From the IMG/VR virus record IMGVR_UViG_3300043399_000272, positions 186,001-250,000 of that record: a stretch of 64,000 nucleotides of DNA. One strand, 5' to 3'. This document shows positions 23,501-32,541 of the stretch, piece after piece. Made by a program: the position numbers and the translations under genes. The first letter of the stretch is position 1, and the number at the start of each line of letters is the position of its first letter. The notes below the pieces were generated by a model that saw only the letters and a list, made by a program, of their open reading frames with translations, made no database searches and was not told the DNA's origin. The stretch is from a virus.

Positions 23501-24187
23501 ATGTATATTCCTGATAAATTCAAATATGTTGCTATTAATAGAATTGACACTCCTGAGGGTCGAAGATACGCAACTCCCGACGGTGAAAAACTTCCTAGCG
23601 TTACAACTATATTAGACGCAACTAAATCTGAAGAATCTAAAAAAGCACTACAAGAATGGCGCAATAGAGTAGGACATAAACAAGCACAAGCAATTACTAC
23701 AGAAGCAGCTGGCCGCGGCACACGAATGCATAAGTGGCTAGAGAACTATGTAAAGACAGGAGAAACAGGTGAGCCCGGAAGCAATCCATACAGTATCCAA
23801 AGCCATAAAATGGCGCAATCTATTATCTATCAGGGACTATCTAAATGTAATGAGTTCTGGGGTACAGAAGTTCCTCTCTATTTTCCTAAAGTATATGCCG
23901 GAACAACTGACTTGGTTGGCGTTCATGACGGTAGTCCTGCTATCATGGATCACAAACAAGCTAACAAACCAAAGAAAAAAGAATGGATCTCTGATTACTT
24001 TATTCAATTAGCAGCCTATGCTAACGCACACAATGAAGTACACGGGACTGACATTCGAAAAGGTGTCATTTTCATGTGTACCGCAGATAATAAATACCAA
24101 GAGTTTATAATTGAGGGTTCTGAGTTCGACCACTGGACTAATGAATGGTTTAAACGTGTAGAGAAATTCTACATGCAGTTCTTATAA
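23501..24187 (+). CDS. PD-(D/E)XK nuclease (RecB/Cas4-like exonuclease)
   Basis: 228 residues. Metal site laid out as in RecB-family exonucleases: 'GRGTRMH' (H77), 'WGTEVPL' (E123), 'GTTDLVGV' (D137), 'IMDHKQANK' (D150, K152), then 'DYFIQLAAYA', the Q-x-x-x-Y motif. Predicted role is DNA end processing or host DNA breakdown. Sits among late genes but seems to have its own sigma70-type leaderless promoter, so it may be expressed earlier than its neighbours. Confidence 0.85.
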   Translation: MYIPDKFKYVAINRIDTPEGRRYATPDGEKLPSVTTILDATKSEESKKALQEWRNRVGHKQAQAITTEAAGRGTRMHKWLENYVKTGETGEPGSNPYSIQSHKMAQSIIYQGLSKCNEFWGTEVPLYFPKVYAGTTDLVGVHDGSPAIMDHKQANKPKKKEWISDYFIQLAAYANAHNEVHGTDIRKGVIFMCTADNKYQEFIIEGSEFDHWTNEWFKRVEKFYMQFL

Positions 24188-24192
24188 TTCGA

Positions 24193-24200
24193 GATAAATA
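24193..24200 (+). promoter_or_regulatory. late promoter box (GATAAATA)
   Basis: 24 bases before the ATG at 24225. Confidence 0.75.
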
Positions 24201-24224
24201 GTATAATCAAATAAAGATTATACT

Positions 24225-25463
24225 ATGGCTATCGTACAAATATCTAAAGTTCAAGCAAGAACAGGCGCAAACGTTGATTTACCACAATTAGATGTGGGGG
24301 AATTAGGTTACGCAACGGATGAAGGTAAATTATATATCGGAAATGATCCAGCAGAACCACTGCCGACCATTGATGGTAAATATATTTCTGAAATTCTAAC
24401 GACTACATCATCACTTGACTTTTCAAGATTAAACGGTTCTGATAACGTGTCAATGGACATGACTAGCGTAAGTTCAGGTGAGTTATTAGGAATTAGTGTA
24501 TCTGGGAATATTGCTACAGTAGTTAATGTAGGTGGTGATGCCGGCGGCGAGATTAACTTAGGGGATGCTAGTAACGTCAAAATTTCAGGTAACGGTGTCG
24601 TTGGTGGCTATGTCCTAGCAAGTGACGGAAATGGTGGACTAACTTGGGTAACTAACGGTGTTTTAAAATCAGTTATTCAGTCTATCGGAAACGCAAGTGG
24701 TACGGCGTTGTTTACTACGCAAGGTGATCACTTATTCGGTACTGGTACAATTTGTTCAGTAACAAATATTCAGCCATCAGGTGTCCAGGGTATTATTCAA
24801 GTATCAGGGGTTGACGATAGTAATAAATTTTATGTTAACCGCAGATCAAGTAATACATTCTCCTTGCACAAAGCTGCCAATGCAATGGCGGGTAATTTAC
24901 CATACGATATTCAATTCGCTAACTATACTGCAAATAGTGGTTCAATAGTTGGCATGATAACACCTAGTGGAAACATAAGTATTGCCGGTACTAGCAATAC
25001 TCAACTATTTTTTAATGACACTGGAGCTACAATAGGTGGTAGTAGTAATCTAACATTTAACAAAACCACATCAGTTTTAACGCTAATTGGTAACATAACA
25101 ACCACTAATGCTAATTTAGGTAATGCTGCAACTGCGAATTATTTCATTGGTTCGTTTAGGGGTGCAGTTGGTAATGCAGCGACCGCTAACGCCGGAACTT
25201 TTACTACAGTAATAGCTAACAATAGTACAGTTTCAGGAAATATTGATGTAGGTGGAAATTTAGATGTAACTGGAAACATTACATTTGATTCTAGTTCAGG
25301 TGCTAATGTTACTGCAACCGGATTTATGCAGCTTCCTGTATATGCCGACGATACAGCACGTGATGCAGCTATCTTATCCCCTTCAGAGGGTATGATGATT
25401 TTCAATCAGTCCGGCGCCAAGTTTCAAGGATATGACGGTACTGATTGGGTAAATCTCAATTAA
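24225..25463 (+). CDS. tail-fibre/tropism-type protein
   Basis: 412 residues. N-terminal 'KVQARTGANVDLPQLDVGEL' and 'GYATDEGKLYIGND' match the N-terminal attachment domain seen in Mtd-like tropism determinants and many fibres. The middle is repetitive Gly/Asn/Thr beta structure ('GNITTTNANLGNAATANY'), and the C-terminus 'YADDTARDAAI' to 'GYDGTDWVNLN' is a common fibre end. Virion surface, probably receptor-binding or baseplate fibre. Confidence 0.78.
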   Translation: MAIVQISKVQARTGANVDLPQLDVGELGYATDEGKLYIGNDPAEPLPTIDGKYISEILTTTSSLDFSRLNGSDNVSMDMTSVSSGELLGISVSGNIATVVNVGGDAGGEINLGDASNVKISGNGVVGGYVLASDGNGGLTWVTNGVLKSVIQSIGNASGTALFTTQGDHLFGTGTICSVTNIQPSGVQGIIQVSGVDDSNKFYVNRRSSNTFSLHKAANAMAGNLPYDIQFANYTANSGSIVGMITPSGNISIAGTSNTQLFFNDTGATIGGSSNLTFNKTTSVLTLIGNITTTNANLGNAATANYFIGSFRGAVGNAATANAGTFTTVIANNSTVSGNIDVGGNLDVTGNITFDSSSGANVTATGFMQLPVYADDTARDAAILSPSEGMMIFNQSGAKFQGYDGTDWVNLN

Positions 25464-25466
25464 ACA

Positions 25467-25474
25467 GATAAATA
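25467..25474 (+). promoter_or_regulatory. late promoter box (GATAAATA)
   Basis: Followed by an 82-base untranslated leader to the ATG at 25557, the longest late leader here. The leader holds a small hairpin (ACTCT with AGAGT, 25483-25500) and an SD (AAGGAG). Confidence 0.72.
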
Positions 25475-25556
25475 TATAATACACTCTTAATTCTGAGAGT
25501 TTATGCGGTCCCCGCCGCGTAGTGGCTAGAACCCACAACTAACAAGGAGAAAACAA

Positions 25557-26417
25557 ATGGGACGCCCAATTAAAGCAAATAAATGGAATGGATCAACCAA
25601 CATCGACTATGGTTATCCTAACGACGGTACTACCGATAATGGCTACGATACAGATAAACCAGGTGTAGTAATCGGAGACCCTGAGGATAGATGGGAAATT
25701 GTACAATCATATGTATGTATTAAAGTAAATGGATTAGGAACTATCACTACTGATTCCACTGCCACCACAGTTACCGGTACAGGTACAAACTTTACTGGAC
25801 TACTTTTAGGCGGTGCTAAACTTTACACATCTGCAGGAGTGTATATCGGTACCGTTGATTCAGTAACCGATGACGGTGAACTAGAATTAGCAGCAAACGC
25901 AGAAGTGGATGTTACTGACAGTGCCTTCTACTATGGTGATGCAGACAGTGAAGGTATAATTCTTCGTCAAAAAGGTAAAAGAAAGTTTTTAGTAGCTAGA
26001 AGGGACAATATCCAAGATGAATATATCGTAGCAGGCAATACATATTTCATTGATACTGTCGGTAATACTGATTGGGAAGCATTAGGAGCCGGAGTAGGCG
26101 CAGGGTACGGAAAAGTGTTTACTGCTACTGCAAACGGTACAGGTCTTGGAACAGACGGCTCAGTGTACAATGTAGGTATATGCTCATTAGTCGATACCAC
26201 TGATTCAACTGAATTAGAGCCCGGAGAAATGTACATTTCTTACTACGATCCAGTACAAGACGATACTTATGCTGCAAGTGAACTTACTAACCATTGGTTA
26301 AGACCGTGGGGTGCTCAAGCTTCCGCAACCAAGTATGTTGCACAATTGACTGACTCTAGTTCAACACCTGATCCAGCTACAGGATATACAAGTGTTGACG
26401 TTAATGATTGGGATTAA
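25557..26417 (+). CDS. putative virion structural protein
   Basis: 286 residues, acidic, Gly/Thr/Asp-rich. 'STATTVTGTGTNFTGLL' and 'GAKLYTSAGVYIGTVDSV' form a beta-strand module common in phage fibres and decoration proteins. A second module spans about 150-220 ('YIVAGNTYFIDTVGNTDW'). Ends shortly before a bidirectional terminator. Role inferred from composition and late control. Confidence 0.72.
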   Translation: MGRPIKANKWNGSTNIDYGYPNDGTTDNGYDTDKPGVVIGDPEDRWEIVQSYVCIKVNGLGTITTDSTATTVTGTGTNFTGLLLGGAKLYTSAGVYIGTVDSVTDDGELELAANAEVDVTDSAFYYGDADSEGIILRQKGKRKFLVARRDNIQDEYIVAGNTYFIDTVGNTDWEALGAGVGAGYGKVFTATANGTGLGTDGSVYNVGICSLVDTTDSTELEPGEMYISYYDPVQDDTYAASELTNHWLRPWGAQASATKYVAQLTDSSSTPDPATGYTSVDVNDWD

Positions 26418-26435
26418 TAAATCTCATTTGACAAC

Positions 26436-26463
26436 AAAAAAGCCGCATTATGCGGCTTTTTTT
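26436..26463 (+). terminator. bidirectional terminator between convergent genes
   Basis: Perfect stem AAAAAAGCCGCA with TGCGGCTTTTTT around TTA (26436-26462). The A-run and T-run make it work on both strands, ending the plus-strand unit and the minus-strand Nudix gene. Confidence 0.93.
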
Positions 26464-26861
26464 ATTAGTACTTTTAATTTTTCTTGTACTATATCAAAGT
26501 TAATCGTATTGAACAATCCCGGATGTAATGGTTTAGGGTATTGTCCTGATTCTACCCAAGCATATCCGCAATGCTCATCGTTTAATTTAGGAATAAATTC
26601 ATCTTCAATTTCACAAAAGAATGTGTGATACACAAATGAATGATTAATAAATTTTTGAATAGGTATTAATTTAGCTTTAAGGGGGAAGTAACCTATTTCT
26701 TCTTCACACTCTCTTTGAATACCTTCAATCAAAGTTTCATTATCTTCTATTTTGCCACCAGGAATTCCCCAATTACCTGGATTCTTTTTATCTGTTCTTA
26801 GTAGGAACAAGAATCTTTCAGTATTTTTTGAATAAAAGAAAACGCCGGCTGAAGTATTCAT
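26448..26861 (-). CDS. Nudix hydrolase
   Basis: 137 residues. Full Nudix box G36-x5-E42-x7-R50-E51-C-E-E54-E55-x-G57 ('GGKIEDNETLIEGIQREC'), so the enzyme should hydrolyse a nucleoside diphosphate linked to another group (ADP-ribose, Ap4A, oxidised dNTP or capped RNA). T4 carries NudE, but this is not clearly its orthologue. Last gene of the minus-strand block; 'GATAAATG' at 26870-26877 may be a degenerate late box. Confidence 0.88.
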   Translation of the reverse strand: MNTSAGVFFYSKNTERFLFLLRTDKKNPGNWGIPGGKIEDNETLIEGIQRECEEEIGYFPLKAKLIPIQKFINHSFVYHTFFCEIEDEFIPKLNDEHCGYAWVESGQYPKPLHPGLFNTINFDIVQEKLKVLIKKAA

Positions 26862-26879
26862 ACTATCATTTATCTTAAT

Positions 26880-28253
26880 TTAGATAACGATAGAATAATC
26901 TCCTTCACCATACCATCCCTCATATGATTTCATCCACATTCCTTCTGCATATCTATATTGAACTCTAGTAGTTAAGTTTAATACATATTGCACATCCGTT
27001 AATAATGTACTGTCAAAACTGACAAACCAATTGGTTCCATCATATTCAATAATATCATTCGCAACAGCAACTAAATCACCCCACGCTATTGTTCCCGGGA
27101 AGTTAACATCATTGCTACCTATGTCTTCTACTATCAAGTAGCGTTGCCCTGCTTCTGCGGGCGGTAAGTTATTGCCCGGACTTTTTTGTTGAGGATTAAT
27201 GATACTATCTACTGGTTCTAACGTGTTCTCCGGTAAAGTATCCGGGTCAATATTGTATATTAGTAATCTGTCATCTGTCGGATTAAATGTAATAGTGCCT
27301 GCAATTTCAGTACTCATATACGGATTCTGTAACCATATCTGACTTATTCCCGGTCTTACAGTGCCGTATACTTGCAAAACACTTTGCCAATACACACTAG
27401 TGTTTGGATTAGTCGGTAAATCAGTTGATGCATTATTTGGATTGAATGGTTGATTAGCAGGTAGAATTTGAAGACTATTTCCAACTAATAATAACTTGTA
27501 TCCATATGGAGTAATCTTTTGTCTGGTACCTAATAATAAATCATCATCTTGCATGTCCGATATTGCTTTACCCTTAAAGATACTTGCAATAATCTTGTGA
27601 ATAACACCCATCTTTGTAATTTTAGCACTAGAACTAATCCAGATTGGCATGTAGAATTTCCAAGACAGTACATCTATCGGATTTCCTGAACCTTGAGGTA
27701 TCTGTCTGCTAGTAAAAGTTAATCCATCCTGGTATACTACGCTTAGAGATGTCCAGTCAATAAAGTTATCTGTACTTTGTAATTCCATACTCGGGTTAAA
27801 CAACACACCTAACTGTTCAATCAATTCTAATTTTTGCAAATAGTTAGTTGTCCAGAAATCCACTGTGATACGTAATGTATACGGTACTGGCATGATTCTT
27901 TGTACACCAAACGCCTCGCCTTGGGTAGTTTCATATGTTCCTGTTTCTTGATTGAATGTACGCTGACGTACAGATAATTTGTCGATAAAAAATGGGTCTT
28001 GTGTTCTTTTTTGATCGTATTCTAAACCGCTAATGTAATATGTAATTAACGGAGCACTAGGTAAACTGCTAGCACTGTTGCCTGCAATTTGCGTAGCTGC
28101 CATTCTACTGCTATCACCGTACATGATAGGTACCCTAACAAGAATATTATTACCTGCAGGATCCTTACCTTTAGTAACTTGCCAGTTGCTAAAAATACGT
28201 GCGAACTGAAGTAAAAAACGCTTTATCTGATTGTCATAAAAATAATTTGCCAT
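26880..28253 (-). CDS. 15: tail completion/sheath stabiliser protein gp15, enlarged
   Basis: 457 residues (T4 gp15 is 272). The first about 260 match gp15: 'YFYDNQIKRFLLQFARIFSN', 'PIMYGDSSRM', 'MPVPYTLRITVDFWTTN' and 'EQLGVLFNPSMELQ'. gp15 caps the finished tail so it can join the head. About 190 extra residues follow ('PFNPNNASTDLPTNPN' onward), a beta-rich appendage not in T4. Located next to gp14, as expected. Confidence 0.82.
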   Translation of the reverse strand: MANYFYDNQIKRFLLQFARIFSNWQVTKGKDPAGNNILVRVPIMYGDSSRMAATQIAGNSASSLPSAPLITYYISGLEYDQKRTQDPFFIDKLSVRQRTFNQETGTYETTQGEAFGVQRIMPVPYTLRITVDFWTTNYLQKLELIEQLGVLFNPSMELQSTDNFIDWTSLSVVYQDGLTFTSRQIPQGSGNPIDVLSWKFYMPIWISSSAKITKMGVIHKIIASIFKGKAISDMQDDDLLLGTRQKITPYGYKLLLVGNSLQILPANQPFNPNNASTDLPTNPNTSVYWQSVLQVYGTVRPGISQIWLQNPYMSTEIAGTITFNPTDDRLLIYNIDPDTLPENTLEPVDSIINPQQKSPGNNLPPAEAGQRYLIVEDIGSNDVNFPGTIAWGDLVAVANDIIEYDGTNWFVSFDSTLLTDVQYVLNLTTRVQYRYAEGMWMKSYEGWYGEGDYSIVI

Positions 28254-28261
28254 TGTCTTCC

Positions 28262-30166
28262 TTAATCTGGAACTATACTGAATAATGTACTTAGTGGTTG
28301 CTGTGACGGAACTACAGTACCGTCAGTTAGCACTAGTGTCTGTTCATTATTAATGAACGAAGACAATTGATTTTGTTCGCTAGGTATCGTAGAGTCAAAC
28401 GCAACACCTGCTCTATTGCTAATACCAATTCTTACCCATAGTGTGCCATCCCAACGATATAGTAAGTTAGGTAGATAGTCAACTCGTAAGAAATAATCAC
28501 CTACGTTAGGATTTACTGGGAATGTAATACCTGATCCAACCGGTAATCCGTTAGGAGCAGTACCGTCACCTATTAGATACCCATCTGTGTATCCAAAATC
28601 TCTAGGACTTACCCTCGCAATAAACACAAATCTAGGATCACTATCCGCTCTAAAATCCATTTGTTGTGTAACAGTATATGTAAAGCTAGGTGCAATTTGA
28701 ATAGCAGTTCCTGCAGGCATGAGCTGAAGTGTAGGATTGTTAACTGTAATAACGCTGTTTACAAAATCTACACTCACTACTCTAGTATCTGGTGGGAATA
28801 CAGATAATACTGTACCGTTGGAAGTCGTTAACGTTGCAGCAACATCTACTTCTGGCCAAGGATCTTGCTGAGGTGTAAATGCTTGGCAAGGTATTACTGT
28901 ACTTCCTATAGGGACTTCTAATGAAGTTAATTCAAATGATGGGAAATTATCAGCAGTCGAGTAGGTATTATCAGCAGTGCCGTAAGGTCCTGTAATATCA
29001 CCCATTGATTTTGCTGTTAATACTAGTGTTCCATCAACTTGACCTGAACCAGTCTCCGTCCTTTCAGGAGCTAATTTCCCCGTGCTTAATGACAAGTTAA
29101 GAAACTTTCTTAGAGCATCACTTTCATTAGATGTTAATTTTTCTAATTTTTTTCTTGCTTCTGCACCAATACGCAACACTGGACTAGGGACTCTATATAA
29201 AGGACTAGTGACCATGAAAACTTCAGCCCTAATTGGTTCTGGGTTTCCGGGTGTTATTACTACGTTTACTGGTGGTGCTGGTTGATTATTTTCATATGTA
29301 GGTACTAGGTATAACTGACTTCTATCATATCCTGCTTGAGGTAGAATACGTCTAGCTTCTTCTATTACTGCGTTATTGATTTCAATGTTTTTGTTATAAC
29401 GACCTAAGATATCACGTAGATTGTCCGCAGGATCTAGTTCCCAATAATTAGGATCAGTTGGTGCGATTCCTGCTGGTACAGGACCTTTTGGTCTATATGT
29501 TTTGTCCCCGTATGTTACAGTATATCCAGGTACATATGTTTTAGTAGGATCCCAGTCACCTAGATAATTGTCTTGGTCTATTGGTTGACTTAGAATGTTA
29601 CTAAATTCTTGACTGTCAACCAATGGTTCGCACTTGATTCTCCAAAGATGTGGGTACCAAGTTTGACTGAAACCCTCACTTGCATAATTTGCATCAGTAA
29701 TTTGATAATATCTACGTAAACCTACAGGGATAGATTCATTTAATGGATGATAATCAGTTAAATGTGGTAATTCAAGTACATCACCTACCATTAACTTGCG
29801 CCCAATTAAATCTATCATTTCGTTATAATGTACAGTAATGAAAATAATATCGTTATTTAAAAATAATCCAAATTGACTTAAATCAAAATCTAAATTTTGT
29901 ACATTATAATGACCGCGAATTCTGTAAATACTAGTTTCATATTTTCTGTCACGGTTTTCCAGGAATAATAAATCTTGAATATTAGTGGGGTCTAATTGGT
30001 CATATTGTGGTAATGTAGCATCTTGACTGGGTCCAGTATTAGGTACACCTAAATATTTGTGAATATATAAATCCGTGCCTCCCACGACTAATTGTTCTTT
30101 GACTATTCTATCTAAGAACTTATAATCCTTAGTTTTTTCGGGACGATATAATGATATTCTAGGCAT
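28262..30166 (-). CDS. 14: neck protein gp14 with inserted CBM-like domain
   Basis: 634 residues (T4 gp14 is 256). 'YETSIYRIRGHYNVQNLDF', 'FGLFLNNDIIFITVHY' and 'LMVGDVLELP' follow the neck protein pattern. Residues 203-243 ('GDWDPTKTYVPGYTVTYGDK' then 'PTDPNYWE') look like a CBM5/12 carbohydrate-binding module. A further 350 residues of beta structure follow, ending 'TLFSIVPD'. Possibly forms collar fibres or host-binding knobs. gp14 call is by pattern. Confidence 0.75.
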   Translation of the reverse strand: MPRISLYRPEKTKDYKFLDRIVKEQLVVGGTDLYIHKYLGVPNTGPSQDATLPQYDQLDPTNIQDLLFLENRDRKYETSIYRIRGHYNVQNLDFDLSQFGLFLNNDIIFITVHYNEMIDLIGRKLMVGDVLELPHLTDYHPLNESIPVGLRRYYQITDANYASEGFSQTWYPHLWRIKCEPLVDSQEFSNILSQPIDQDNYLGDWDPTKTYVPGYTVTYGDKTYRPKGPVPAGIAPTDPNYWELDPADNLRDILGRYNKNIEINNAVIEEARRILPQAGYDRSQLYLVPTYENNQPAPPVNVVITPGNPEPIRAEVFMVTSPLYRVPSPVLRIGAEARKKLEKLTSNESDALRKFLNLSLSTGKLAPERTETGSGQVDGTLVLTAKSMGDITGPYGTADNTYSTADNFPSFELTSLEVPIGSTVIPCQAFTPQQDPWPEVDVAATLTTSNGTVLSVFPPDTRVVSVDFVNSVITVNNPTLQLMPAGTAIQIAPSFTYTVTQQMDFRADSDPRFVFIARVSPRDFGYTDGYLIGDGTAPNGLPVGSGITFPVNPNVGDYFLRVDYLPNLLYRWDGTLWVRIGISNRAGVAFDSTIPSEQNQLSSFINNEQTLVLTDGTVVPSQQPLSTLFSIVPD

Positions 30167-30186
30167 GATTAAATCCGTTTACTTAC

Positions 30187-30194
30187 TATTTATG
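30187..30194 (-). promoter_or_regulatory. late promoter box (CATAAATA)
   Basis: On the minus strand, 20 bases before the ATG at 30166; drives the gp14-gp15-Nudix block. Lies 24 bases from a divergent sigma70 promoter. Confidence 0.75.
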
Positions 30195-30217
30195 ACAAAA
30201 GTATTACCGTAATTCTA

Positions 30218-30246
30218 TTGACAATAATTGGACATGGCTATACAAT
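30218..30246 (+). promoter_or_regulatory. sigma70 promoter
   Basis: TTGACA at 30218-30223, 17-base spacer, TACAAT at 30241-30246. Leader of about 18 bases with AAGGAG before the ATG at 30271. Confidence 0.88.
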
Positions 30247-30270
30247 ACATACATTGTTTAAGGAGAAGTT

Positions 30271-31434
30271 ATGGCAACCCGCAAGCCTAAAAAGACAGCC
30301 GATCATTTTATCAAAGCACTAAATCCCCGAGACCCTGATACAAAGTATATGGGGGACGAGCCGTTCTTTGCCCTCCAGCCTGATTCAGGTTATCGTGGGG
30401 TAGCACTTGCACGTAGCTTCAATTGGTATAACCGTTTTTATAGCAAAAAAGATGCTAAAGAATTGATTTCTCAATATCTGGAACATCACGACCGGCATGA
30501 TGACGCTAAAAAAATGCGTAAGGTCGATGACAAAGAATTCCTAATGACACTGTGTTGGCTTGCAAGAATGACTTTGCGCGGCCTTGAACTTACCGAACAT
30601 GAAGAAGCCACATTGGAAAATGAAATTAGTCGATTGCTGAAATTGGTTGCCAAACCAGTTGTAGTTGAAAAAGTAGAAGACAAGCCTGTGATTTCTCGCC
30701 CCAACATTCAGGATATTATGCGAGACAAAGCACGTGAGGCTGCAGGCGAACTTGAAGGTATGTTTGATGAATTTGTTGCTACTGGAAAGGTATCTGACAA
30801 GACAGTTGATGTGGTTGCAAGATTCAATGTGATGCCTCAACACATTCCACTGATTGTTGAATTCTGGAAGCGTAAGCAGGAAGAATTTGAAGTCCTGCAA
30901 GAAGGTAATGATAAAGATATCAAAGAAGCATACAGTTTTCTGGGCAAAATTCAAGTACGAAACATTCTGAAATTTATTGATCAGGTACTGGGTGATTTGA
31001 ATAGTTACATTTCTATTAAGAAAGCAAGCAAAGCTCCTCGTAAGAAGAAGGCTGTACCGATCGAAAAGGTTGTAGCTAAACTTAAGTATCTCAAAGAATT
31101 TAAAGACCCTGCAAACAAACTGGATCTCGTCAGTGTACATCCTACTAAATTGCATGGTGCAAGTGAGGCGTGGGTTTATGACACTGCGAAACGTAAACTC
31201 CACCACTACATTGCGGATGAGTACAGCAAAACCTTCACTGTCAAAGGTAATACTATTCTCGGCTTTGATACAAACAAATCTGAGATTAAAACACTGCGTA
31301 AGCCCGGTGAACAAATCAAAGAAGTAATGGGTTCAAAACCCGCGGCTCGCAAATTCTTTGCAGATATTAAAGCGGTTGCTACTACACCCAATGGTCGCTT
31401 TAATGAGAACATGCTGATTTTGAAGGCGTTTTAA
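30271..31434 (+). CDS. conserved phage protein, unknown function
   Basis: 387 residues, Lys-rich and mainly helical, with 'DHFIKALNPRDPDTKYMGDE', 'FNWYNRFYSKKDAKELI' and a C-terminal beta part 'EAWVYDTAKRKLHHYIAD'. Large basic proteins of this type occur in T4-like marine phages with unknown role. The strong sigma70 promoter makes it an early gene; DNA or RNA binding is likely from its charge (Lys/Arg clusters near 265-275). Confidence 0.8.
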   Translation: MATRKPKKTADHFIKALNPRDPDTKYMGDEPFFALQPDSGYRGVALARSFNWYNRFYSKKDAKELISQYLEHHDRHDDAKKMRKVDDKEFLMTLCWLARMTLRGLELTEHEEATLENEISRLLKLVAKPVVVEKVEDKPVISRPNIQDIMRDKAREAAGELEGMFDEFVATGKVSDKTVDVVARFNVMPQHIPLIVEFWKRKQEEFEVLQEGNDKDIKEAYSFLGKIQVRNILKFIDQVLGDLNSYISIKKASKAPRKKKAVPIEKVVAKLKYLKEFKDPANKLDLVSVHPTKLHGASEAWVYDTAKRKLHHYIADEYSKTFTVKGNTILGFDTNKSEIKTLRKPGEQIKEVMGSKPAARKFFADIKAVATTPNGRFNENMLILKAF

Positions 31435-31435
31435 T

Positions 31436-31660
31436 ATGATTACAGGAGCCCTTTGGTATACAGGTAGCCACTGCATTGGTATTGTTCAAGTCGTTCAAGG
31501 CCACCAAGTAGAAGAATATCGACAAACCGGCGAAGCAGAATTTAAGTACTACATTGGTGTAGGTTTGGGTCAGGAAGAAAAATCTGATGCCCAGTATATT
31601 GCAGATTACGGCATGCCTTTTGACAAGGTCGCAGGTGATTCGTTATTCAGAGTAAATTAA
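31436..31660 (+). CDS. small protein, unknown
   Basis: 74 residues beginning MITGALWYTGSHCIGIVQVV, beta-rich with a Gly-rich middle. Follows the previous stop by one base, so same operon. No family recognised. Confidence 0.72.
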   Translation: MITGALWYTGSHCIGIVQVVQGHQVEEYRQTGEAEFKYYIGVGLGQEEKSDAQYIADYGMPFDKVAGDSLFRVN

Positions 31661-31670
31661 GGAGATAAAA

Positions 31671-31901
31671 ATGAAAGTTAGTAAAACAGATATGATTGTA
31701 AAAGATGAAAAAGCATTTAGGTTGCGTGTACGTCACTGGAAGGCAGATAACCCATCTGATCTAAATGCTATTGAATTTGTTCAGGAATGCATCGGTAAAG
31801 ACGGCGAAGTTGACTTCACTTCAACTTACCAGTACAATCTAACCAATGATGATTTAAAACAATTGGCCATCACAATGTCCAGACTAGCAGAAAGCGCATA
31901 A
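31671..31901 (+). CDS. small protein, unknown
   Basis: 76 residues. SD AAGGAG precedes the ATG. Beta strands 'FRLRVRHWKADN' and a C-terminal helix 'LKQLAITMSRLAESA'. Adjacent to the MazG-like gene (no gap). No family recognised. Confidence 0.75.
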   Translation: MKVSKTDMIVKDEKAFRLRVRHWKADNPSDLNAIEFVQECIGKDGEVDFTSTYQYNLTNDDLKQLAITMSRLAESA

Positions 31902-32315
31902 ATGACACAACAAATTGATTTAAACAAATATCAGGACTTTGTCCAAGCAGTTACCAGTGACGCAAGCAACGACTTTGCGGCTATGGTTAAACGACTACAA
32001 GAACTTGATGACCAACCCAACCTGAACATCAGTCTACTGATGACTGCTGGTATTGGTCTAGCAAGTGAAGGCGGCGAGTTTAACGAAATCATTAAAAAGA
32101 TGGTCTTCCAAGGTAAGCCATTCAATGAAGAAAATCGCTTTCACATGAAGCGTGAACTAGGTGATATCTTTTGGTATTGGACTAATGCATGTAGGGCACT
32201 TGGATATGACCCTAACGAGGTGATTGCTGAGAATGTAGGCAAACTTGAAGCACGATATCCAGGAGGCTCATTCGATGCGTTCTATTCAGAAAATCGCAAG
32301 GCCGGGGACCTCTAA
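31902..32315 (+). CDS. mazG: MazG-like nucleotide pyrophosphohydrolase
   Basis: 137 residues. Metal-binding residues in 'SEGGEFNEIIKK' (E56, E59) and 'RELGDIFWYW' (E85, D88) match the E-x-x-E ... E-x-x-D layout of all-alpha NTP pyrophosphatases. Phage MazG enzymes hydrolyse dNTPs such as dGTP and dCTP and are common in marine T4-like phages. The acidic N-terminal helix and length fit the MazG-like subgroup. Confidence 0.85.
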   Translation: MTQQIDLNKYQDFVQAVTSDASNDFAAMVKRLQELDDQPNLNISLLMTAGIGLASEGGEFNEIIKKMVFQGKPFNEENRFHMKRELGDIFWYWTNACRALGYDPNEVIAENVGKLEARYPGGSFDAFYSENRKAGDL

Positions 32316-32541
32316 AGTGCATCCTTGGGACGAAAACCTGACGTTGTTCACCCCCGAAGAATTTGACCAATTGCCTGATGGGACTGAATTATATTCAATC
32401 ATGCAGGGTGATAAACCTGTAATCAAAGGTAAAGATGACATTGACATGGATACACGATTCGGGCACATTGCTTATGGAGTTAATGATCCATGGAATCATC
32501 CCTTGAAGGACTTGTTCTTGATGTTCAAACTCAAGCAATGA
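32275..32541 (+). CDS. small protein, unknown
   Basis: 88 residues. A perfect SD, AGGAGG (32261-32266), 8 bases before ATG 32275 fixes the start inside the mazG 3' end. 'FTPEEFDQLPDGTELYSI' and 'DMDTRFGHIAYGV' suggest a small beta domain. No family recognised. Confidence 0.8.
   Translation: MRSIQKIARPGTSKVHPWDENLTLFTPEEFDQLPDGTELYSIMQGDKPVIKGKDDIDMDTRFGHIAYGVNDPWNHPLKDLFLMFKLKQ

Noticed and set aside
30541-31314. 257-codon minus-strand frame opposite the early gene at 30271
   Set aside because: No motif, no start signals. The plus-strand frame has a consensus promoter and SD.
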